Of a stretch of DNA of 64,000 nucleotides, positions 55,170-64,000 are shown in pieces. The stretch covers positions 24,171,460 to 24,235,459 of the forward strand of contig JAQMRL010000012.1 in NCBI GenBank assembly GCA_035578175.1, written 5' to 3'. Within the stretch, counting starts at the first letter, position 1. The number at the start of each line of letters is the position of its first letter. The stretch is from Catonia carolina (Eukaryota > Arthropoda > Insecta > Hemiptera > Achilidae). A program made the position numbers and the translations under genes. The notes under the pieces were generated by a model. That model made no database searches and was not told where the DNA came from. It was given only the letters and a program-made list of their open reading frames with translations.

Positions 55170-55262
55170 GCACGTACACAGACGTACACGTACGCACGTA
55201 CACACACGTACACACACACGCACGCACGAACGCACGCACGCACACACACACACACACACACA
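54911..55262 (+). repeat. ~350-bp compound (CA)/(CG) microsatellite
   Basis: CACACA arrays alternate with CGCGCGCGCGCG and CGCACG/TACACG variants. Strictly alternating purine-pyrimidine, strongly Z-DNA prone. All six frames stay open through it, producing spurious long frames. Confidence 0.95.
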
Positions 55263-57610
55263 AGTAGTATGGGTATGTAATAATAATTTACAATAAGCAA
55301 TATGGTAAGAAATTGTTTTAATTTAAATTTTTCTAAATACGTTGATAGATAAGACAACCATTAATTATGTATTGGAAATGAACGAATTATATATTATGTG
55401 AATCGCAAAGACAAATTTTTATCGAGAATATATTATTTATTATTATATTATTTAATGGAATAAGGATATCTCACGTTTGAGATATCAATACAAAATAGGC
55501 GGCAATGGCAACGTATACAAAGTAAGAATATCGAACAAAAAAGTTTCCAAAATTATTTTTAATGAATAATAAACTACATTATATTCGAAAACGGAATCTA
55601 TCTAACATACGTAATATTAGCTAATAACGTAGCTAACAATTTTGTAATCTCATTTTATATTTCTGCACTTGTTAGCATTTTAAAAATAGCTGTGAGTTAA
55701 CTAGTAATATTCAATGATTTACAAGTCTAACGGTTTCTAGTAATTTTAGAATTGATGTGGGTATTCTATATCTGCCCTCTATTGCAAATATATCCGTTGT
55801 AACAAATTTTCACTAAATCTTATTTTGATGCCAATTTATGAAATTCTGTGTTTTGAAATATGAGATCAATTTCATCCTGAATAAAACCATAAAACTGTAC
55901 AAGGTTGTGATCTTCTAGAAACCTATGTCTTCCAATATAATAATTTCAGACAACAAACTCTGTACTACATATACGAAAGGCCATAAATTGTTATCTTATC
56001 GATTTTTTTATTGTATTTGGGCAATCAAGCCAATAATCCAGATGTTTTATCTATGATCCCTTTAATTTTATTATTTTTACACTTAAATAATACCTTGGTA
56101 ATCAAGCAATTGCACTCGTGGACGAGCACGATTACCGGTTTACCGTGATGTCGTGCCAAGTACTTAGTGAGAAGACTAAGGCAACCCCTACATCATGGTT
56201 GGTCATTGTTTTGAAATCATCGCATCAATTTGCGCGATCCTTTTCTCCTTCTGCGTTAAATACGAACTATTTTGTAGTTATGTGTGTTTTTCATGAGTGT
56301 TACTTACTGACTTTTGAAATTGTGAAAGCGCATCATCGCAATCCGTAATACCACGTTCGGCGTTGCAATTTATATATAATACCGGTTATTTTCAAAAATT
56401 ATTATAATTTTTTTAGCATGGTGTTTTCTATAACTCCTGATGATAGACATATGTCACGGTAATCGAATGTAGTGGTAAAATAAATGGATGCCTGAAACAA
56501 ATGAATGTATAAATTAAAATGTTGTAACTGACCGAACAGTATTTTGTGGTCATAAAATAAAAATTGTTATAATTTTACAACCGTATTCACGATGTAATAA
56601 ATCCATTGAAACTGATTAGACCAACTAACATTAACTTGTATACCCATAACATGTGAAAAAAGTCATTACCAAATGAACTAGAGATAATCCTAACCATCTG
56701 AGACTGCAGATCTACTAACTTTCGTTACCTCAATATAAATTTGTATTCCCTAACTTGGAAATGAAAAAGAAAAAGGCCATATTGTAACCATTTAGCATCT
56801 TGTTAAAAATTACTTTGGAAACTTGATAAACAGTATCTGAAATTATAAAGAGTTTGAAGCTATTCTGTTTAGAAACCTGCAAATTCAAAAATCTGTAACA
56901 TCATATGAAAAAATATAGATAATCTTACCTCACTTAAACGGATGCAGAACAAGAACATAGACTATAAACCAATACCAACATTTTTAAGAAACTGTTCATA
57001 TAACCGTTTTAACTGAAATTAATTTTACTTACCGAGTAATGAGAGAACGTAATCGCTTTATAACATAAAACTAAATAACAATCTTTTCAACGTTAAAAAC
57101 AAATATATCGCAATAATTTCAATAATGGATATGATTAACGGGAAAATAAAAAGCAAGCCTTAGCTGATAACTAAATCTAAAAATATCGGTACATTCCACG
57201 AATAGTAAAGTACAATTAAAACACTTGCTGTTTCACACATAACAAATAGGCCTGCTGTAATCCCACTGATTATAAGAGAAAATATTGTAATTCTTAGTAC
57301 TGTATTGCGAAATATCTAATGGTGTTGATAAAATGATGATCAAAATTTTTGTCGTTTAATGTTACACGGGGCGGGCCCTGTAATTTTAAAAATAATATCG
57401 CAAAGTATCGTTGATTTAAAAATACGATGATATAGTATTCCGGCTTCTTGTTTAATTAAAATAATACCGAACGATTATTTTGCTACAATTCAACAAACTA
57501 CTGATATCGTAGAAATAATTTTAGAATCTTTAGAATCTAGCTACTTTTATATAGAAAATAATAAAATAATAAGATTACTATTATACAAAGAAAAAACAAA
57601 TTACGTAAAA
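55263..57610. other. AT-rich intergenic, nothing recognised
   Basis: A 76-codon plus-strand frame at 56118-56348 has no recognised motif. CTTGTATACCCA and GAGACTGCAGATC near 56635-56712 faintly recall MITE M1 ends with insertions. Confidence 0.3.
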
Positions 57611-58849
57611 TCAAGCAAATAGGTATAAATTAAAAATATTTTTTAGTTTGAAATAAATAAAACAAAAATTCGGAATGTTCTGTAAATTCGTTAGTAATTG
57701 TATATCGTAAATTCTTGTCTTGTTACGCCATTCTTTTACTTTTGGATCGTTAAATGTTTTGTAAAGTCTTTTATCGGGACAATTTAAAACAGTAATAACG
57801 TGGTTTCTTATAGTCTTATTTACACCAGGCGATGTCATCTGGCAAACAAACTTGTAAATTTTAGGCCTTACGTTTTTTGTGCAACCACGATAAACAGTCT
57901 AATCCCATTGCGTCATCGGTCTTTATTTGTTTTTGTCTTTCCCGCCAGGTTTTCTTATACGAAGCTGAAATTCGTAATTAGATATTTGCAAATTTCTGCT
58001 TTGTTAAAAATTTCTGTAAAATCTTGCGAAATATCTTGATCGGAAAGATAATAATTCTGCTTTTTAAGTTCATCTAAGATTTCTGGTGAATCTTTACAGA
58101 CAACAGAAAGTTTTACGTCAGCCAATTCCACTTTATATGGTAATATAATAAATTTCTTTCGATGCAATTTCCTAATTTCTAATAAACATTCACTTTTATC
58201 TGCCCGTATTTGTTATCAGGATTATCAAAACTAACAATAGATGGGTTTATTGCTTTTACACCCTGGATGGATAATTTATATTTTTTAAACACTCTTAAAT
58301 ATTTATTATTATAACTAAATGGGATTTCTCCGGGTCTAGATATTTTATTCCAAGAATTTTTATTATGAGTAAGTATATTATCATAAAAAGGTTCTGTTAA
58401 CGCTTCGAAAGATTCCATACTGTGTTTGTAACCTTCTGTGTAAATAATACATCCGATATTGGTAAATAAATTTCTAATGTTCCCCAAACAAAATTTAGTT
58501 AACATTATTTCTACAGATATGTTTTTCTTGTAATTTTTACCTAACATATCTTTTCTTTTTTTAATCTTTTGTAATTTCTCAATTTTGCTGGATTTATTTC
58601 TATATTTTTATTATATTTTTCTTCTCTAATTTGATTTTTTTTCTTCTAGTATTTTCTAACCCCTTTTCAGATAATCTCTAGCGGATTTAAATGTTTTGTG
58701 TCCATGTTCTCTTTTTTGTAAATTTTAGGATAAACCAGTTCTATGTAATGTTTTGCAGATTTCAATCTTTTTTGACGTATTTCTTGTCTAATGGTTCCTC
58801 TAATTTCCTTCACTGGGTCAATGAAGTTGTAATTGTAAACTACTTTCAT
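57611..58849 (-). pseudogene. unrecognised decayed coding region
   Basis: Four successive minus-strand frames lie in order: 58849-58667 (60 codons, starts MKVVYNYNF), 58547-58179 (122 codons, with a Tyr/Asn-rich end), 58167-57955 (70 codons) and 57838-57611 (75 codons, with N-H-V-I-T-V-L-N-C-P-D-K-R-L-Y-K-T-F). The density of frames on one strand and normal amino-acid mix differ from the flanking AT noise, so one or two ancestral genes broken by stops and indels are likely. No transposase, RT or known cellular domain was recognised. An old viral or transposon origin is possible but unproven. Confidence 0.4.
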
Positions 58850-61042
58850 TATAGATCTACTCTTTTATTAATACAAAATATAAACTTTAACATCATATTG
58901 ATTCTTCCTCTACTTATAACACTTTTTTTAATCACTCTAATTTTTCTAAAATTTCATTCTAGTTTCAGAAAATGTGGCTGTTATTTTCTTATATCTGCGG
59001 AAGTAAAAGTTTTTGATTTTTTCCTGGTGGAACTAGATTCCCAATGTATGGTAATTTTCTTCCGATTCTGAGAATTGGTGATTGTGATCGGTAATTAGTG
59101 GTAAAATTATTTTCCTCTACACACTTCAGTTTAAAATTACAAGTATTTATTACAATTAAATAAGAGAAAAAATCTACAAGTAAATTATATTTGGTAGGCC
59201 TACTTAATACGTAACAAACTAATTGTAATTAACTTATAAAATAAATAACTTAAAAAATTTACTAATTACTACTTACAAAAAAAGATACAGAATAAATAAA
59301 AGTTAAACAATAGACAGTTATTCGCAGTAACGTTGACCTTTTCTAACGTACTGGTATGCACTATAGAATACGCTCACCCAATCACAGACAAGACGTAAAC
59401 TGAAACTGACCGTAAAAGAACTGGCGGTTATATAGATAGGCTAATTGAGAGTTCGAGAAAAGACAGAGATTTTCGATATAATAATAAAATTTAAAATCCT
59501 TCTGACGGCTTCCAAATTCAATTTTAAGCCAACCCTGACCCAACATCAAATACTCACAAATTTTCTTTTGTGAAAAAATTCGCTCCAAGTTCAGACTAAT
59601 GATTGCTGACTATAAGGGTTCCACGAACAACAGAAACAAACTGCGGATGGATAGAAGAAAGGAGAAAACATACTGCAACATTATTCCAGAAACGGTTAAT
59701 GGAATAGGTTGTTAATTTTGAATTATTATTTGGAATTGGTTGTTTATTTTTCTATAGGTTGCCTTAAAATTAACAATATTACGTATTGTATATGGTAGAA
59801 TGTTTTGAAAAAGGGTAGTGAATTGTAATGAATTAAATATTTTGAATAGAAATTCTAGGAAATCGAAAGTAGTAAAAATGTTTGTATTAATATGTTTAAT
59901 TATGCAATATTCCACTAAAATGGAAAAAATGTTCGAAGGGTCTAGATTAATTTTTAGACCGCAGGTATAAAAACAGTTAGCGCTCTATTGAGAAACGTTC
60001 AGCGATTGTATCGTGAATGGAAAGTGTTGGGCCGTTCAAAATAGTGTCGTTAAGGGATCTACTCCGAACTATTTTATTAGTACGTGCTTGTGCGTGTGGT
60101 AACAATTAATTGTTTGTGGACAGGTAATTGTTTTGTTTCATAAGGACAGTATTCTATATTTGTGAAGTAGGCTACGTAGGATAAGTTAAAAAAATATTAT
60201 AATTATTAATGTTTAGAATAAATAACTAATTATTATAAATTTACAGTTAGTCTGTTTACAATATTTATCATTTATAGATACGAACGAACGTAGGTTTAGG
60301 TGTTACAATAGAATAAAACATAGTGCAAAATGGTTTCAAATTGGACATAACTTGTTTAAAAGTAGTTTTTTAAATAATTTGAAGCTGATATTAGAGCTAG
60401 GAAAATTGTTCTCTTTAAATATGATATTGTAATAGAATTTCAGATGACTTTTTAAACAGCCGTTAGATGAAACGAGTAATAAATTAACTTTGTTTTCACC
60501 CTATAAGCGCTTTCATAAAATTAACTAATTCCAAATACAGAAATAGACTATTAATGCACCTACGACACGCTACCTTCATCTTTATGATGAACATTGAATT
60601 TATGTTCAAGGTACAAAACAATTTCAAAAATTCCGTCTAGATCATTATTCCGTGTATTATTTTTATGACACGTACCGTATATTTTTATTGTTTCTTCAGG
60701 CACTTAATTAACCGAACCTTTTTTTTCTGATGTAATATCTTTGGAAAATATACCATGGACATTCACATTAGAAGTGACTTTTAATCAATATTCATTGAAT
60801 GAGGTGTTCCTCAGGGTGATATATTTCCCCAAAACTGCTCACATTGAAAATGAAGATGCGTTCAAACAGCTAAACTTTTCTAATAAGAGCATAAATATAA
60901 TGGAAGAACCCTAAACAACCTTTATGCGGATAATTTGTAAAACTCCAAACTATGAAAACACAAAAGTAAATAAATAAAGCGCAAATGTTTCGACCAATGT
61001 ATTTCTTAACTGTGTATTTATTATTTAAATGGTCCCTTACGA
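58850..61042. other. AT-rich intergenic, nothing recognised
   Basis: Short frames at 59382-59588 and 59712-59915 lack motifs. No repeat boundary found. Confidence 0.3.
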
Positions 61043-61866
61043 CAGCGTGGTCTAGCCGGCGGCCCTCTTATTCATTTTGTTGTCACTTGTGTTTCGAACT
61101 TCATCTAATTCTACATAAGCCTTATTTTATTTAGAATTTTCGTGTGAAAGATGGTGGAGAGCCACGAAATTAAGCGAAAGTCGAATTTAAGGCCGCGACG
61201 CGATGAAACTATGCCGCGACCTACCGTCCTGAGAGGGGTTTATTCTTTAAGTTTAAGTAATACTGCTTTAAGAAAATGAAATTTTTAGTATGTTTCATAA
61301 TATAACTGATATCAAGAAAGATTTCCAAGACAGATTTCAGTATTTTGATTCCCTGAAACCAAAACTTATTCAACAACTCTGCGGAGATTGAAGTGAATGA
61401 GATGCCCTACGACCTTCAAATCGAAGTTTTTAATCTTCAGCAGAATCATTTTACCAGACTGAAAAATGTGATGTCCCTGAAAATTTCTGGAAACTCATTT
61501 GTAAAGAACGTTTCCTCAAATGGCTTAATTTTTCTTTGCAAATGTTATCGCTGTTTGGCTGTACATATGTGTGTGAAAGTGCTTTTTCTACTGTCAAACA
61601 AATTAAAACAAAAACGAGAAATCGCATTGAAAGTGCTTTTCTGGAATTGAGCCTGAGACTTTTCCTTACTGAACTTACCGTAGATAAACATGTATCGAAA
61701 AGCAGTGCCAATCATCACGTTGATTTGCCGACTGTAAAATAAAGTGGTATATTAAACTAGTAAGTTAACTCGTGTAATTCGTTTTCTCTCTTTAATGTCT
61801 TTGGCCCTCACTTTCCTAAACTAAAGTTTGATTGGCCCTCGGGCTACTAAAGGTTGGACCACACTT
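61043..61866 (+). mobile_element. hAT transposon, internally deleted, 8-bp target duplication
   Basis: Left CAGCGTGGTCTAGCC and right inverse of AAGTGTGGTCCAACC, bounded by CCTTACGA (61035-61042) and CCTTACGT (61867-61874). Both ends carry a further GGGCC/GGCCC block inside. 824 bp. Confidence 0.75.
61290..61742 (+). pseudogene. hAT transposase C-terminal (dimerisation) remnant
   Basis: D-F-Q-D-R-F-Q-Y-F, then Y-D-L-Q-I-E-V-F-N-L-Q-Q-N-H-F, P-E-N-F-W-K, L-Q-M-L-S-L-F-G-C-T-Y-V-C-E-S-A-F-S-T and T-R-N-R-I-E. The Y-V-C-E-S-A-F-S core is diagnostic of the hAT C-terminal domain found in GTF2IRD2/ZMYM-like transposases. At least two frame changes and stops; catalytic N-terminal parts are missing. 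Confidence 0.75.
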
Positions 61867-61885
61867 CCTTACGTTATTAGAAAAA

Positions 61886-61952
61886 TCTGGTAAGAACCAC
61901 TAACGCGACTTCCTCTTCCCAACGTAAATAATGGACTTTATAACCTTTGTTT
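61886..61952 (-). repeat. Helentron-like (HINE) end fragment
   Basis: TCTGGTAAGAACCACTAACG, CTTCCTCTTCCCAACGTAAA, TAATGGACTTTATAACC. Hairpin side only. Confidence 0.5.
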
Positions 61953-62033
61953 ACAGTAATCCCGCAAAAAGAACAAGGTTAAATATCTGGGTTCACATTT
62001 ATAACTCATCTAGATCGAAGATTCAAGTCAATA

Positions 62034-62342
62034 TCTATACTAATATTATAAAGACAAAGCGTGTTTTTGTGCAGGCTAATTTCCAAAACTAATAAACGGA
62101 TTTTCATGAAATTTTGACAGCATATTTTTTTTATATTCACTACAACATTTTATTTTAAAATTTTCGAAAATGATAACCCTAAGAAGATTTTCATAAATAT
62201 TTGTGTTTGTGTGTGTGTGTGTGCACGCGTGCGTGCGTGGAAGTATACAGTCGACTAGCTGCTAAACAATTTGTGTTAAATATTTATTTTAAAAAAATGT
62301 GTTTCACATGATTTGCGTACGAAGCCGCGCGGGGTATGCTAG
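62034..62342 (+). mobile_element. non-autonomous Helitron (309 bp)
   Basis: Starts TCTATACTAATATTATAAAG after an A and ends CTAG before a T. The GC palindrome CCGCGCGG (62325-62332) lies 6 nt before the terminal CTAG. 5' TC, 3' CTRR, a terminal hairpin and an A|T insertion site are the classic Helitron signature. Includes a short (TG)n. No coding capacity. Confidence 0.78.
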
Positions 62343-63136
62343 TAGTCATTTACGGACGAAACGAAAACAACTTAGGCTGAAGTTACGTCAACATTGTTCT
62401 GGCTCTTAGACACTAAGTCTCAATGTTCAATCAAAATGCCTGAGACTGATCACTCCAGCCCCATGGTACGAAACCAATGAAATATTGCCTGATCTAAACC
62501 TGCCCTTCGTAAAAGAAGAATTCAAACAAAATAGCAAGATACAGTTAAAATAGTTAGAAGAGTATCAAAATCTTTTTGCGATTAATTTCCTCGACAACAG
62601 AAAAGATATTCACAGACTGAAACGTTTTAAAACATTTAACTTACCTTTACGATTTTTTTAATCGTTTTAATTTTTTTTCCTATTTCTACTACTAAAATGA
62701 ATCTCACAGATTTTGCCTCCAAAATCTCATCAATTCATTTATAATTGCGTTTTAAATATTTTGTGTCAGAAATTTTTTTTAAGAAATTTTTTTATTGGTT
62801 TATTTTCTTTATATCAACATATAGCCTATTGTATTTTTCATTACTAATTACTAATCATCATCATCATCTCATAATCGGGATCGTTATCATCTGTATCATG
62901 ATCATCTTCCATAATCAGCTTCAACTACTTCATGTTTCGTAATATTAATCCGCCGTTCAGTCAAGTTTAGTTTTAATTTTTTTTACACTTTAGACTTTTT
63001 TTTGAAACACATTACCGACTGCGTTTTATATTTTTATTCTAAACGCGTTATATTCATAGTTTTATCACATTTGCTTAATGTTTATTATTAAATTTACAAA
63101 AAATGATGGCAAAAAAATTAAATTTGTTTTTAAAAA
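62343..63136. other. AT-rich intergenic, nothing recognised
   Basis: ATCATCATCATC near 62855. No supported gene or element. Confidence 0.25.
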
Positions 63137-63915
63137 TCTGTTGTGAAACACTCACACGACTTTCTCTTGTCAATGCAAATAATGAACGATATAACCTAAT
63201 ATTAGTAATAAAAAATTACGAATAAACCAAAAAAAAACAAAACCTAATTTTAATCATGAGTGAAAGACGCAAAATTAAAATCAACCTCAGCTTGGCTTAA
63301 AAATACGGAAAATCACTCTTTCACGCTAAACTAGACTCTTTGGAGAGAAATGCTCAGAATAAAAGTTGTAGTTCTTTTAATTCCCAATAAAGTTAATTAT
63401 GTACACTTTTGTTGTAGAATGCATACTAAGACTGAAATCTTAAAAAACCTTTCTTTTACAGCTTTTCATGAAAATAAACAGAAAATTACTAATTACTGCT
63501 AAACTAAGCATTATAAAAAATATGCTTTAAATGAAATTTGTAGATACTTAAATTGCCTACAACTTTAATTATATACACTTTTGCCCTAAAATTAATTTTA
63601 ATGCCGCAACCATAAAAACCATTTTTTTCTACGAGATAACAACCTTCCCAAGAATTTTAGCAGACATGGCGCCTACCCTATCTTATAGAACATAAAAAAT
63701 TCAGTAAAGAAGGCGATTTTAAAATACATCGTAGGAGCTGTTTCTGAGAAAAACACAAAAAAGTGAAAAATGACATGAATAAAAAACTACTTCCTGCTGA
63801 CCGATTTTGATAAAAATGTTCATGTCGTGTCCTCTAGTAGTACCTAACTTAAGTTTCAAGTTTCAACTTTGTACGATGTTCCTTTCTTGAGATATCTTGT
63901 TTGCACACACACACA
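63137..63915 (-). repeat. Helentron-like (HINE) element, cut at its CA tract
   Basis: TCTGTTGTGAAACACTCACA, GACTTTCTCTTGTCAATGC, two internal units, CATGGCGCCTACCCTATCTT, CGTAGGAGCTGTTTCTGAG and TTGAGATATCTTGTTTGCAC. The far end is replaced by a LINE at the CACACACACATACC tract. Confidence 0.7.
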
Positions 63916-63916
63916 T

Positions 63917-64000
63917 ACCTTTTTTTTGTCATCAGTCTCTCGACTGGTTTGATGCAGTTCTCCAACCTGTTCTATCTTCCGCAAGTCGATTCATATCTAC
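63917..64000 (-). mobile_element. non-LTR retrotransposon 3' end, cut by the window edge
   Basis: On the minus strand: E-D-R-T-G-W-R-T-A-S-N-Q-S, stop, then GACTGATGACAAAAAAAAGG. Same C-terminal words as the fragment at 1210-1325. Confidence 0.55.

Noticed and set aside
54848..55357. Long overlapping frames of Cys/Val or His/Thr on both strands
   Set aside because: They are translations of the CA/CG microsatellite, which lacks stops in all frames.
56636..56712. Third copy of MITE M1
   Set aside because: Only two short words match with insertions between them; could be chance.
58691..59071. 126-codon plus-strand Phe/Leu-rich frame
   Set aside because: Antisense to the decayed coding block, and its hydrophobicity follows from T-richness.
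1..64000. CRISPR arrays, rRNA genes, operons or prophage
   Set aside because: Tandem repeats here are microsatellites, element-internal units or the exon-like array; none has regular repeat-spacer structure, and all other evidence is eukaryotic.

Overview
This is an AT-rich stretch of an insect nuclear genome, most likely hemipteroid or another repeat-rich insect. The basis is a Hairy/Hes-type first exon with a eukaryotic splice donor, tRNA-derived SINEs, non-LTR retrotransposons, mariner, pogo, hAT, PIF/Harbinger, Merlin and Helitron remnants, and long dinucleotide arrays. No bacterial-style gene, operon or CRISPR array is present. Most open frames are chance frames or pieces of dead transposons.

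Host gene. The one convincing host coding exon is on the minus strand at 4954-5118. It has 55 codons, a GTAAGT donor, phase 0, and a Ser/Thr/Pro-rich N-terminus ending in T-S-E-N-R-R, the usual exon 1 end of a Hairy/Hes bHLH repressor. The bHLH exons are not seen; they should lie beyond the left edge, so intron 1 fills 1-4953. A GC-richer block at 5230-5535 with CACGCG boxes and a Su(H)-like site may be its promoter. Everything to the right is then 5' intergenic sequence. A second host-like signal is at 52407-52980: four tandem ~145-bp units, each holding a ~98-nt minus-strand exon-like block with splice signals and a 47-nt spacer carrying a TACTAAT branch point.

Repeat landscape. (1) The dominant family is a ~0.7-0.95 kb non-coding element with about 25 full or partial copies. 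Its ends have Helentron/HINE architecture: subterminal inverted repeats, a terminal GTGTGA...TCACAC hairpin, internal tandem units and an internal CA tract. (2) SINE-A is ~390 bp with an (AAC)n tail and 9-11 bp target duplications. (3) SINE-C is ~310 bp with A and B boxes and an A-rich tail. (4) There are several 5'-truncated non-LTR retrotransposons; those at 13675-14950 and 27276-28787 have perfect 12-bp target duplications. (5) DNA transposons are PIF/Harbinger (11462-13393), Merlin (15821-16075), an IS630/Tc1-like DDE family in three places, mariners (25522-26276, 30744-31257, 53314-54272), a pogo/Tigger-like element (30429-31528), hAT (61043-61866), a 309-bp Helitron (62034-62342) and several MITEs. 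(6) A 512-bp solo LTR (22323-22834) sits in a SINE.

Nesting gives relative ages. At 27207-29400 a Helentron-like copy is cut by a LINE and by SINE-A, so it is the oldest of the three. At 41689-42778 a MITE family member carries a second transposon with a transposase fragment. An unrecognised decayed coding region lies on the minus strand at 57611-58849. In the element-poor stretches (about 17.7-19.0, 33.2-34.6, 35.5-37.6, 55.3-57.6 and 58.9-61.0 kb) no gene could be supported.
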